Shown one piece after another: positions 23,248 through 33,535 of a DNA stretch of 64,000 nucleotides. The DNA comes from Oryzias latipes. Lineage: Eukaryota > Chordata > Actinopteri > Beloniformes > Adrianichthyidae. Below the pieces are notes generated by a model. The model was given only the letters and a program-made list of their open reading frames with translations, searched no databases and had not been told where the DNA came from. A program made the translations under genes and the position numbers. The stretch lies in NCBI RefSeq assembly GCF_002234675.1, contig NC_019866.2, forward strand, positions 6,429,307-6,493,306. The letters run 5' to 3'. The stretch's first letter is position 1, and every line of letters starts with the position of its first letter.

Positions 23248-24196
23248 TTAGAATTTCACACTTTGTATTCATTTTTAAGATTACACCATATTGTTCTAAT
23301 GGTGACAGTTTGATAAAGGATGTTTTAAAAATTATTCTTTAAATGCAAGGATTTTGGTTGTAATTGAGTGAGTCTTGATCATAGTTTATCCCCATAATGC
23401 AACAAATATTACTCCCCCCTGCTAACCAATCACTGTAAAAGACAAAATAAACGCATTTCAATACAAATGTACACCTTGTTTGTCTAAAGCTACACCACCT
23501 GTTCATTGTAACAAAATCTGTCCAATACATGAGGCCTTTAGTTATTTTTCTGCTCAGCTTCTGTACAAGAAAAGTTAAAAAACAAAACAAATAAAAAACA
23601 AAAACCACACGTCATCATGGTTTTAATTCTGCAGAGCTCCCAAAGGTGTCCCTTTTTAAACGAGTATTTGTTCAGACCCGTCTAAATCTATCTCACGTTG
23701 AACCTGAGGTGGTTCTTGTAGTCCGCCAATTTCCTTGCTGTCTTCTCCAATTCACGCACCAGCTGAAGGGTATCGTTCCCAAAATTAGAAGTAACATGTC
23801 TATGAAGACTCTCATTCATCCAGGTTGGTTCCATTGTAGAAATATATTTATGGTTTGTGTTATTGCAGTCTAGATGACTGAATATTGAAAAAAAAAATTG
23901 AATGATTCTAAATAAAAATACTTATATAAAAATTCAGTCAATAACTTTATTCAATAGCTAAAATAGTGATGATTTGAAATGGAACAAACCAAATTTCTTA
24001 GAAAAGAAAATGTTTGAAATTATTCAAAGTTGTAGCTGCACAGAGAGCTTCAAAGTTCCACCTAAAACTTTGTGTTAAAGCCAATATTTAGGTATAAGTC
24101 AGAGGAGAAACATCAACCTCCATCTACAACAATGTACAACATAAAACACACACATCTTCCACACAAATTTTCCCTGCATATTTAGATGAGATGCAT

Positions 24197-25396
24197 TTAC
24201 TCTTGAACAGTCAGTTTTGCAGAGCAGTAGGTTTCCCCGTGGTTGTTGCTGGCTCTGCAGGTGTAAACATTGGTGTCTTGCATGCCAACGTCTGTTAAAA
24301 TCAGTGCACAGCATCCTTCTTCATCGTATTCTATCTGCACAGCGGAGGACTCCTCCAGAGGTTCATCTCCACACAGCCACACCACCTCTGGGTCAGGATA
24401 TCCTGCACAGACGGTAGAATTTAGAGGTCGACTGAGCAGAGATCAGATCAAATCAAGCCTCACCACTGTTATCTTGCTATGAGGATGATCATTATTGACG
24501 CCCTAATGACCAAAATGTTGTCAAAAAGTGAAATGGAGTGAAGAGATTTCCAGTAAAAATGAACAGTTTTTATTTTTATTTTTCTTTAACAAATCTGATT
24601 AAAAAACCCCTTATGCTTGGTATTTCATCAACAGGTTGCAGTGTTAAAAGAATATAACATTCAGCACCACTAAGAGGCTCACCATAAAGAAAAGTTTCTG
24701 GATTGCGTCAGTGTCAGATGTCAAATATTCAGTCTGTATAAATATAAATAGACCAACTTTATTTTAATTGAAATTAATTTTATTCGAGATCCATTGGCCC
24801 CAAGTGATTAGGCTGCTATGTTGGTTGAGGCATTTTTTTCAAATTGAGTAAAAAAAACTAAAACAAAGCTGTTATTTTGCTTTTATGTTATGGTCCGGCC
24901 CACTTGAGATTAGACGGGCTGAATGTGGCCCCCTAACCAAAATGAGTTTGACACCCCTGTATTAGACAGAATTATATAAATAAAGAGAAAGAATTGCAAA
25001 AACTCAACATTACTGATGTTTTCTTTTTGCTTGGGTTTTACCTTCCACTTTTGCCTGGCTAAAAACCTCTTCATCTTCTCTTTGGACAGACTCTTTGTAG
25101 AGGTGAGGTCTCCAGAATCAAAAGCAGCGATCCAGGGATGAGCGAGGGCTTCTTCACAGGACATCCGTCGCCTGTAAATAGACAATTGTGAGCGGCTGAT
25201 TCAGGTCAACGTCTGGAGGAAGTTTTGTGCTTGAATTCTCACCTGGGGACTTTGACAAGCAGGGAGCTGATGAAATGTTTGGCCTCTTCCGTTATATCGC
25301 TAAAACTCTCTTCATCAAATTCCCACTGAGCTGATGTGACCAGGGCCAGAGTCTCTGCATCACTGTCTCCTTTGGAAAGGAGACTCTCCACTCAGT
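24197..25396 (-). pseudogene. truncated duplicate of the MLCK 3' exons
   Basis: Three exons of the kinase gene at 33.5-43 kb are duplicated here: 25243-25396 (end of kinase), 25042-25171 (kinase end and start of the calmodulin-binding region) and 24197-24402 (last half of the C-terminal Ig domain, with stop). The first is 154 rather than 153 bases, because an extra T shifts its frame. The two exons between (calmodulin-binding core and first half of the Ig domain) are missing, replaced by unrelated sequence at about 24457-24957. No upstream kinase exons accompany it; homology ends near 25825. A functional kinase is therefore excluded. Splice sites of the surviving exons are intact, so transcription cannot be ruled out. 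Confidence 0.88.
24780..24957. mobile_element. hAT-like element end inside the MLCK duplicate
   Basis: The right terminus reads AAAATGAGTTTGACACCCCTG, the inverse of the familiar CAGGGGTGTCAAACTCATTTT start of fish hAT-like elements, preceded by GGTCCGGCCCAC and GGCCCCC. The opposite terminus was not found, so this is a fragment. It abuts the point where MLCK homology resumes (about 24958). Confidence 0.5.
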
Positions 25397-25825
25397 CTGG
25401 ACACAGAATTGAAGGGGAGCAGATGTCGACTTAGAAAACATGTACAATTGATTTGTGTGGCCACTAGGTGGCACAAACAATCTTCATTTAAATGTAATTT
25501 TTGACTGACAGGAAATCTAGATAAAGCAAAACACACAAACCACAAAACAAATACTAATCTGATGTGACATAAATCATCTTTTATGTGTAAATAAAGTTAC
25601 ATACCAGATATACGACACAGGCAAGTAAAAAACAACACTCATATCATGTCTTTATGGCAAATGTGAAGCTTGTAGAAAACAAGTTTTCATGTTTTCAGGC
25701 AGAAAAAGCATGACTGTTTCCAAAAGGAGATTAAAAAATATTTAAATACTTAAGAAATTGTGTGGTTTTGGTTTTTTGGAAACAAAATTTTGAAATATTT
25801 ACATTAGCAATTTATATTTTATTTG

Positions 25826-26175
25826 ACTTTAATGTTAAGATAGAAGTAAAGAAAATAAAAAATATATCATCTTTGATTGCTCTCAAAGGTAAAACAAATG
25901 TGAGATTCACACAATTTTTAAAACTTGTAGCAGCTTTCAGATTTTTAATAATGGTTATATTTGACAATTTGTTTCCTTAAAAGATATAAACGCTTTCCAG
26001 AATTGAATAAAAACAAAGCTTTGGCATTTTTGGTGCAAAAAAATTGTAACCTCCTACTTGAATTCTTAAGGAAAGAAGCACTGGGAGAAGCAGACCTTTG
26101 AAATAAGAAGGGAGGTGGACAGCTTTTTAACACTTGCGTTTCTCCTTTGTGCATAAAAAACTTGATTTGTGTTGT
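25826..26175. other. non-coding spacer before C1q relic E
   Basis: AT-rich. Homology with the MLCK intron ends near 25825, and the C1q relic begins near 26180. Nothing else recognised. Confidence 0.4.
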
Positions 26176-26179
26176 GGTT

Positions 26180-26743
26180 TGTTGTTCTGGTTCGGATGTT
26201 GGGCTGCTGCTTCTGTGTTGCTGAGAAGAATGACAAAGGTGCTCAAAACTCTGGATTTAAAACACAAGCGACATCTGTTCCTTCACAACCATTGCTCAAA
26301 CTGTCGGCGCTCTGGGGGAGAAAGTCGCAAACATGACAGACAAGATAACACTTTTGGAGACCAGGCTCCAAAACACTGACAGAGAAGTGCTGGAGCTCAG
26401 GAGCCTCATTGGAGGTAAACGTGTGCTTTTAAATTATGTGCCAGAGTGGATTCTAACTCTTGATGTTATTTGGTCGTTCCAGGTACTTCTTCCTATTCTC
26501 CATGTTTAATAACCTCAGTCCCACTCCCAACTCTGTTGTTAGTCTTAAAAAGAATGATCAGCTGTTGACGTCTGTCTGGGACACCAAAGGAACTGACACC
26601 CATGACATGGGAAGCAACACTGTAGTCATCCCACTGAAAGTGGGAGACCAGGTCTATGTGGAACTGCAGAAAAACAGGGCATCTTTGATGACTATGTGAC
26701 CTTTAACACCTTTAGTGGATTTCTGCTCTTCCCTATGTTATGA
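26180..26743 (+). pseudogene. C1q-domain gene, broken copy E
   Basis: Exon 1 sequence from LGCCFCVAE onward is recognisable (26193-26414), but the start codon and first residues are replaced by unrelated sequence. Most of exon 2, all of intron 2 and the start of exon 3 are deleted, so GTACTTCTTC at the exon 2 acceptor runs straight into the FRFSMFNNLSPTPNS region. Small frame changes follow near the C-terminus, where the stop has moved to TGA at 26741-26743. The 3' flank matches the other units (to about 27200). Non-functional. Confidence 0.88.
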
Positions 26744-27214
26744 GAATTTCACACTAAAAATTCATTTAAAAGGATTAAACCATATTTACCTTTTGGTGTC
26801 GGTTTGAAAAAGGATGTTTCAAAAATTAGCTTTCAAATGTGAGGATTTTGGTTGTAATTCAGTGAGTCTTGGACAAAGTCATCACCACTAAGCAGCAAAT
26901 GCTACTGCTACCTGCTGACCAATCACTGTAAATTACTAAATAAAATGGATCTTTATACGAATGTACACCTTGTTTGTCTGAAGCTATATCACCTGTTTAT
27001 TGTAACATTAAAATCTATCCACAGAACACTTTGGTTCTTGTTTTTTTCTTAGACAAGTTAAAATAAAACATAAAAAAAACTGATAATTAAAAACAACATA
27101 ATCATGGATTCAAATCCTGCAGAGCTTCCAAAGGCCCCCACCTTGAGCCAGTATATGTTCAGATCCGTCTACATCTAGTGGAGGATTGGGAGAAGTTGAT
27201 GTGATCTAAAATAA

Positions 27215-27855
27215 AACAAAGTGTTTTATTTTTTATTTATTTATTTTATTTTACCAGGAAATTCCGTTGAGACTACATCTCTTTTTCAAGGGAGACCTGG
27301 GCCAAAGGGCATCAATACAAATAAAATACAGTTAAAACAACTGAAATAAAATCCATTACAAAATACAAATGCAATAAAAATTGAAATGAACCGTAGGACA
27401 ATGACTTATAGGTTAATTAAAAGTGGTACAGATAGGTCAAGGGTGACATGTGCATGTTTCTTTTAAGAGCTCACAAAGTTTTGCTTTAAAACAATTCAAG
27501 GGAATAAGGTCACTTAAATGCAGAGAGTTTTGAATATTATTCCAGGAAAGCGGAGCAGCAATGGAAAAGGCTGTTTTTCCCAATTCACTGAGGAATCTAG
27601 GGAAATAAAGAAGCAATTTGAGTGAGGAACGAGAGTTATATATTTTTTTAACAGGAGAAAGAAGACGGCACAGATATTGAGGTAGTTTGCCGAGAATGGC
27701 CTTATAGGTGAATATTAGCCAGTGTTTCTGTCGCCTGACTTTGAGTGAAGACCAAGAGAGCAGAGAGTACAGTTCACAATGGTGGGTTCTGTATGCAGAG
27801 TTTGTGATAAAAACGCAGGGCACTGTGATAAACTGTGTCCAGACTACGGAGTGTT
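27215..27855 (-). mobile_element. L2/CR1-type LINE fragment, minus strand
   Basis: The frame 27437-27823 (-) encodes a reverse-transcriptase C-terminal tail: RRQKHWLIFTYKAILGKLPQ, YLCRLLSP, then SELGKTAFSIAAPLSWNNIQ. This pattern (W..YKA..G..P.YL, then A...A...WN.L) is typical of L2/CR1/Rex1-like LINEs. A 3' UTR follows to an A-rich end near 27215 (TTTATTTATTTATTTTA on the + strand). It is 5'-truncated and inserted in the C1q unit E tail, which resumes at about 27860 (AGGAAGAATATTGAGCTGC). Confidence 0.7.
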
Positions 27856-27934
27856 AGGACCAGGAAGAATATTGAGCTGCTTTTCAGAAATACAATGGGC
27901 ATTGTGAACACAGGGGTGGAAACATGAAGGAGTA

Positions 27935-28500
27935 TGGATCTGGTTAAATAAAGTTTAATAATCTTCTCACTAAAAGGCAACTTGGTGTAGATGAATGCAT
28001 AATGAGTTTAATCGATGCACATGTAGGTGAAATTAAAAAAATTACCTGTTATGTCAGTAGGAAAGGACGATCTCATGATGAGGAAACTTTTTGTTGCTGA
28101 GCTTTGACTTGACAACAACTGACTTCAACACTCAGATGACTTGGTTCCCCACTGCTGCTCATTCCAGTCTTTACTGAGCAAACAGACACCTTGTTAGTTT
28201 GCTCATAGCTATTTGTTCTCACTACAAGGAAGTTTATCTTGGGCTAAACTGTTTTCTAAAGTTGATTTAACTGGTTTTCACTTAAAAGGCTAAAAGAGCA
28301 AACACTTACTTTGGCTATCAAGGTCAACACACTATGAAGGTGAGGGTTCAGCATTATCCCCCACATGTCAGGGAGTCTTCAAAAGCCTCTTTTTTATTTG
28401 CTTGGAGGCAGCTTTTTTTTCCTCAAAACCAAAATTCAAGCAACTAACATTACAATATCTAGGTTAGTAACTGTGTTTTTAGCTGCTAAATAATTATCCA
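27935..28500. repeat. C1q-array upstream block, copy 3
   Basis: Matches 370-1020 and 12990-13610 with small deletions. For example, the stretch between GACTTCAACACT and CAGATGACTTGG is shortened. No intact C1q gene follows before copy 4 begins at 29285, so this is a partial unit. Confidence 0.75.
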
Positions 28501-28544
28501 TTCATTTACTCCAACCCACTGAAGCCCATTCAGGGTCATTGGGT

Positions 28545-28800
28545 TTTCTTTTTTTTATACACTGTATTTATCCCACGAAGGGAAATTCTTTCTCCGCATT
28601 TGACCCATCCCCTTGGGGAGCGGTGAGCTGCAGCCAAATCCGCAGTCGGGAGGCAGTAGCGTTAAGGGTCTTGCCTAATTGCTCAGCATTGATATGGTAA
28701 TTGCCCCCAGTACCATTGCTCATTCCCCTCCGGGAATTGAACCCTGGTTTCCTGCATGGTAGCTTCCCACCTTACCAACCGAGCTACCCAGCCAGGAACC
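28545..28800 (-). mobile_element. tRNA-derived SINE-like insert
   Basis: On the - strand the 5' part reads TAGCTCGGTTGG (A-box-like, 28775-28786) and GGTTCAATTCC (B-box-like, 28733-28743) at tRNA-like spacing. The body ends near 28545 in an AT-rich stretch. The corresponding site in copy 1 of the array (around 1060) lacks it: GGGTCA is followed directly by GTTGCTGGAGCC. This copy's insertion therefore postdates the duplication. The cloverleaf does not look intact enough for a working tRNA. Confidence 0.6.
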
Positions 28801-29188
28801 AGTTGCTGGAGCCCATCCTGCTGTAACACTGCAAAAACAGGACACTTAGAAATCAGTCAGCAATTCTTACCCCACCAGCAGATATTCTTTGAATAAGCAA
28901 AGAAAAAAAAAATCCTTACAGAAAAAAATTATCCAATTAAGAAATCTTGATTTAAGAAAAAAATTCGAGTCATTAAGACATTCTTTCTTAAAACGTTCTC
29001 TTGGAAGACAGACCATATTTTTCTTGAAACTGTCTTGAGATTCAGTTTTTGCCGTGTGGACAGGTTGCCAGTCTGTTGCTGGACCACACAATCACACATT
29101 AGTAACAATTTAGAATCTCGAATGAACCAATAGAGCCGGTCACCATGCACCCATCTTTTGTCCCATCCTCTGAGGGAGCAGAGGATGG
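28801..29188. repeat. continuation of the interrupted dispersed repeat
   Basis: Matches 1075-1340 (GGAAATCAGTCA, TTGCCAGTCTGTTGCTGGACCA). It ends in a short GGATGGGACA repeat next to the MLCK shard. Confidence 0.5.
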
Positions 29189-29256
29189 GACACCTTCCAC
29201 TTTTGCCTGGCTAAAAACCTCTTCATCTTCTCTTTGGACAGACTCTTTATAGGGGT
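29189..29256 (-). pseudogene. MLCK exon shard (third copy)
   Basis: About 68 bases nearly identical to the kinase-end exon at 34387-34516 (TTCCACTTTTGCCTGGCTAA, CTTTGGACAGACTCTTT). It encodes part of KSLSKEKMKRFLARQKWK. It sits immediately before array upstream block copy 4, which shows that MLCK and C1q sequences were adjacent in an ancestral unit. Far too short to be functional. Confidence 0.8.
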
Positions 29257-29284
29257 GGATTGTCTACCAAGGATGTGTTAAACA

Positions 29285-30260
29285 GCTATCAAGGAAAAGA
29301 TAAAGTGGGATTTATTGGATCTGTTATCTTCAAGTGCTTACAGTCATTCCTGAGTTTATAGGTAAGCATACCACTAAATGCTTGCACTTACGGGAATATT
29401 GTGTATTTATTAATGACAGGTGACCTCAGGGCACTGTTGACCCTTCCCTCCAGCATATTTATTCTGACAACATTAGGGACTTCTTAGTAGAGACGGCTAT
29501 TTTAACCAAACTTGATTTGTTCCAATTATTGCATTGCAATACATTTTTTCTGATTAACACTATTATCTCGCTAGAGATAAATTTGACCTAAATATGGATA
29601 TTCTGTGTACATATATGCTTCTGACCTCTTGGCTATATCGTTCTTGAAAAAGATGTCAATGGATCTTGTTAAATCTTCTTCCTCTTTCGGCTTTTCCCAT
29701 CAGGGGTCGCCACAGCGAACAAGTCGCATGGTAAACTTGGAAATGTTTTACACCGGATGCCCTTCCTGACGCAACCTTCTCAAAGCAACCGGGCTTTAAT
29801 GGATCTTGTTAAATAAAGGTCAATAATCATAACCCTCTCACTAAAGGCAACTTGGTGTAGATAAATGCATCATGATGAGTGGGATCGATGCACATGCAGG
29901 CCAGATAAAAAAATACCCGTTACGTCAGAAGGAAAGGACAATCTCATGAATTTTATACTGCTGAGCTTTGACCTGACAACAACCTGCTTCAACACTGACC
30001 TACAAGCTAAATGAAAACACCCATCACTCTTTGTACTTGTCGAGGTGGAATTGGGTGAAACTGGACTTGTCAGATCAGATGACTTGGTTCTCCACTGCTG
30101 CTCATTCTAGTCTTTACTGAGCAAACAGACACCTTGTTAGTTTGTTCAAAGATTTGTTTTCACTATAAGGAAGGTGATCTTTGGCTAAACTGTTTTCCAA
30201 AAATCGTTTAAGTTGTTTTCACCTAAAAGGCTGAAAGAGCACTCACTTACTTTTGCAATC
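29285..30260. repeat. C1q-array upstream block, copy 4
   Basis: The longest match to copy 1 (1-950), beginning ATCAAGGAAAAG. It carries one small young insertion (29675-29797). It joins directly to the conserved upstream region of intact C1q gene F (from about 30262, TTTGGTGTTCTTTCGTGACT). Confidence 0.82.
29675..29797. mobile_element. short retroposed fragment with a 17-bp target duplication
   Basis: The sequence contains TCAGGGGTCGCCACAGCGAA and ACACCGGATGCCCTTCCTGA, a pair of words common in a fish LINE/SINE 3' region (RTE-like by my recollection). AATGGATCTTGTTAAAT occurs exactly on both sides (29658-29674 and 29798-29814). The other array copies have a single copy of the site and no insert. 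Confidence 0.78.
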
Positions 30261-30518
30261 ATTTGGTGTTCTTTCGTGACTTTTTACACCGTTGAAACCA
30301 TACCAAGGTGGTTTATTTCAAAGGCTTTTTTACTTTCATTGTTTATTTTGACGTGCACTAACTAAAGATTATAAGGTAGTTATTGCCTTACATTTCTTTT
30401 CCCGCAGTGGGAAAATCATTTATCTAATCTTGAACCTGTTAAGGATTTTACAGCAAGTAAGAAAAAAAGGGGAGGTCCTGAAACTGGAATTTGTCATTTT
30501 GCACAATGTCACATAGCA

Positions 30519-30527
30519 TAAAAGGTG
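30519..30527 (+). promoter_or_regulatory. TATA-like box of C1q gene F
   Basis: CATAAAAGG, 49 bases upstream of the ATG, in the same conserved context as the other C1q genes. Confidence 0.62.
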
Positions 30528-30567
30528 AGAGAATTCTCAACACAATCAAAGACACAAGACAGCAGAA

Positions 30568-31370
30568 ATGGAGAAGATTGTCCTGGTTCTGATGTTGGGC
30601 TGCTGCTTCTGTGTTGCTGAAAACAATGACAAAGGTTGTCAAAACTCTGGATCATCAAGCTCAGGCGACATCTGTTGCTTTATAACCATTGCTCAGACTG
30701 TCGGCGCGCTGGGGGAGAAAGTCGCAAACATGGCAGACGAGATAACACTTTTGGAGACCAGGCTCCAAAACACTGACAGAGAAGTGCTGGAGCTCCGGAG
30801 CCTCATTGGAGGTATACGTGTGCTATTGAAATTATGTGCCAGAGTGGATTCTAACTCTTGATGTTATTTGGTCATTCCAGGTACTCCACAGGTGGCTTTT
30901 TCTGCTGCTCTCAGAGATTCTGGCTCTGGGAACATTGGACCTTTTACCACTTCTACTCCACTGAAGTATAAAAGGATTTTCTCCAACTATGGTGATTGCT
31001 ACAACCCTTCCACAGGTATGCACTGAAACAGAGCAAATAAATGTTAACTTAAACAGAATAATGAATTGTCCGTGTTTGTACAGGAATTTTTACTGCAACG
31101 GTCAATGGGATGTACTTCTTCAGATTCTCAATGCTTAATAACGTCGATCCCATCCCTAAATCTGGTGTTAGTCTTAAAAAGAATGATCAGCGGTTGACAT
31201 CTGTCTGGGACACCAGCGGAACCGACAGCCATGACATTGGAAGCAATGCTGCAGTCATCCCACTGAAGGTGGGAGACAACGTCTATGTGGAACTGCAGGA
31301 AAACATGCTTGTCTTTGATGATTATATGAATTATAACTCCTTCAGTGGCTTTCTGCTCTTCCCTTTGTAA
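30568..31370 (+). CDS. secreted C1q-domain protein, gene F
   Basis: Three exons: 30568-30811, 30881-31015 and 31084-31370, encoding 221 aa with the same structure as genes B and C. The signal peptide is MEKIVLVLMLGCCFCVAE, followed by GDICCFITIAQ, a coiled coil to about residue 80, and a C1q domain ending FSGFLLFPL. It is the most diverged intact copy: SMLNNVDPIPKSGVSLKK replaces the usual FNNLSPTPNSVV region, and FDDYMNYNSF replaces YDDGMNYNTF. These changes fall in loops of the globular head, so ligand preference could differ (inference). It is the copy next to the complete MLCK gene, which runs convergently. Confidence 0.92.
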
Positions 31371-31603
31371 TTAAAATTTCTCACTTTGACTTAATCTTTA
31401 AATTATTATACCATATTGACCTAATGGTGTCGGTTTGACAAAGGATGTTTTAAAAATTTAGCTTTTAAGTATGAGGATTTTGGTTGTGATTCAGTGAGTC
31501 TTAATACTGCCGCTTGCTGACCAATCACTGTAAAAAATAAAACGGATCTTAATCCAAATGTACACCTTGTTTGTCTGAAGCTACACCACCTGCTTATTGT
31601 AAC

Positions 31604-31609
31604 AATAAA
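31604..31609 (+). terminator. poly(A) signal of C1q gene F
   Basis: AATAAA 234 bases after the stop, in the conserved AACAATAAAATCTGTCC context. Confidence 0.62.
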
Positions 31610-31889
31610 ATCTGTCCAAAGAGGCCTTCAGTTCTTATTTGTTTGCTCAGCTTCTGAACAAGGCAAGTTAAAAAACAACTTGTTGAAAAAAAAAGTCATC
31701 ATTCAAATCCTGCAGAGCTCCCAAAGGTCCCCCTGCTTGAGCCAGTATATGTTCAGACCCGTCTAAATCTAGAGGAAGATTGGAAAAAAGTGATGTGATC
31801 TAAATAAAAGCAAAATTTCTTTGGTATAAATGCCACTTGCTGTCTGAGGAGTAGGTAGGACAATTAGCAGCATCTAAAACAATCATGGA

Positions 31890-32110
31890 CATTGTGAAGC
31901 ATGAAGTAGTGGCAACATTTAAAAGTTCTGGAATGGTCTAGCCAGTGTCTGGACATCCATCCAATCGAAAATCTGAAGAGGGAGTTCAAAGTCTGTGTTG
32001 ACCAGGCCATCACAGCTCTTGAGAAGATCTTCAAGGAAGAATGGACCAAAATAGCAGCTACAATGTGTGAAAACATGTGAAGAACTACAGGAAACATTTG
32101 ACCTCTGCCA
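31890..32110 (+). mobile_element. Tc1-type transposase C-terminal remnant
   Basis: 31946-32080 encodes CLDIHPIENLKREFKVCVDQ and then LEKIFKEEWTKIAATMCENM, closely following the Tc1 transposase pattern SPDLNPIENLW...L...EEW..IP. The final catalytic acidic position is in the NPIE-like HPIE segment. Upstream, the GAAGCATGAAGTAGTGGCAAC part is degenerate. Matching but shorter traces lie in the tails of units B (about 15985) and E (about 27890). Confidence 0.7.
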
Positions 32111-32276
32111 TTAAAGTGAATCTTTTTAACTGGGACAGTTTGCTAAATTGGCAACTACATTTTTTTTTTTTTGCTCCACTGAATGATTTAGAATGATTCA
32201 AATCTATTAGTCAACAAACGTTAGCATTTAAAGAATTATTGTTGGAGAGCTTCTGTTGTGAAAATTTTAATTGAAC

Positions 32277-32630
32277 AAGGATTCATTCATTCATTTTCTA
32301 ATCTGTTTCATCCATTTCGGGCAGTTGGGCTGCTGGAGCCTATCCAGGCCACTTGCGGGTGAAGGCAGGTCACCAGTCTGTTGCAGGGCCCCAATCACAC
32401 ACCCATGCACACTCACTGTGGACAATTTAGTGTAACTAATTAACCTATGAATCATGGTTTTGGATGGTGGGAGCAAGCTGGATTTCCCAGAGAAAACCCA
32501 CACATGCACAGAGAGAACATGCAAAGTCCACACAGAAAGGTCCACCATTGGGGTTCTGTTACGGATCCCTCAGCCGGGACTTGAACCAGGGGCAAGAAGG
32601 CTAACCACTGCGCCACCGTACAGCCTTGAA
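32277..32630. repeat. dispersed fish repeat (CATTCATTTTCT type)
   Basis: Begins with ATTCATTCATTCATTTTCTA. It carries GCTGGAGCCTATCCAGGCC, CACCAGTCTGTTGCAGGGCC, GAGAGAACATGCAAAGTCC and CTAACCACTGCGCCACCGTA, a series of words common to a very abundant teleost repeat. Family and orientation are not resolved. Non-coding. Confidence 0.6.
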
Positions 32631-33292
32631 TAAGGATGCATTTTTAAAAATGCTTGCCATAATTAAACTTAAGAGAAAATTTTCTCTGTGCCTCTTTTAA
32701 AACTGTCAAGAAATAAAGAAACATGAGACAATAAAGTAGTTTCTGAAACTTCTCTTACCGTGGAATGCCAACATTCAAAAATAGGTGGAAAAGTATATAA
32801 TTTATCATCCTGTGATATGGAAAGGATAATGTAGAGTACCGGTAGTTTTTTTTTTGTATTTCTAATACAGGCACTCTATTAAAAATAAATGGTTTGTGTT
32901 ATTGTGGTCTAGATGACTGAATAATAATAATAAAAAAATTTATTTTGGAAATTTATGAATAAAAATACAGATGGATACGATGCAAGTTTTTAAAACTTCC
33001 GCATGGAAACACTGAAGCATAAACAATTATGTGTTCTTTACAGAAACATAACAACTGATCTTTTTTCATATATATTTTTGTTTTTGCTTGTATTTTTTTC
33101 ATGTGGAAAAATGTTTTGTACAGACCTTTGTATTAAATGTGCTTTACAAATAAAGATATAAGGAAATCTTATCAACACAATAAGACTAATTTTAGGTTTA
33201 ATAAACAAAAAAACAAACAAGATACATTTTATTCGAGTTTTAGATTATTAAAACAGTTTATATACAAAACACAGGATTTTCTATTCAATAAC
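32631..33292. other. AT-rich gap between the C1q array and the MLCK 3' end
   Basis: No gene seen. The stretch from about 32890 (ATGGTTTGTGTTATTG) matches 23848 onward, so it belongs to the duplicated C1q-MLCK segment. Confidence 0.5.
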
Positions 33293-33298
33293 TTTATT
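33293..33298 (-). terminator. poly(A) signal of the MLCK gene
   Basis: TTTATT on the + strand, that is AATAAA on the coding strand, 238 bases after the stop codon. The duplicate at 24.2 kb has the matching sequence near 23945. Confidence 0.55.
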
Positions 33299-33535
33299 CT
33301 CTAGATAAAATAGTGATGATTTGAAAACCAAATTTCTTAGAAAAGAAAATGTGTGAAATTATTCAAAGTTGTAGCTGCACAGAAAGCTTCACAGTTCCAC
33401 CTAAAACTTTGTGTTAAAGCCAATATTTAGGTATAAGTCAGAGCAGAAACATCCTCCTCCATCTGCAACAATGTACAATGCAAAACACACACATCTTCCA
33501 CAGAAATCCTCTCTGCATGTTTAGATGAGATGCAT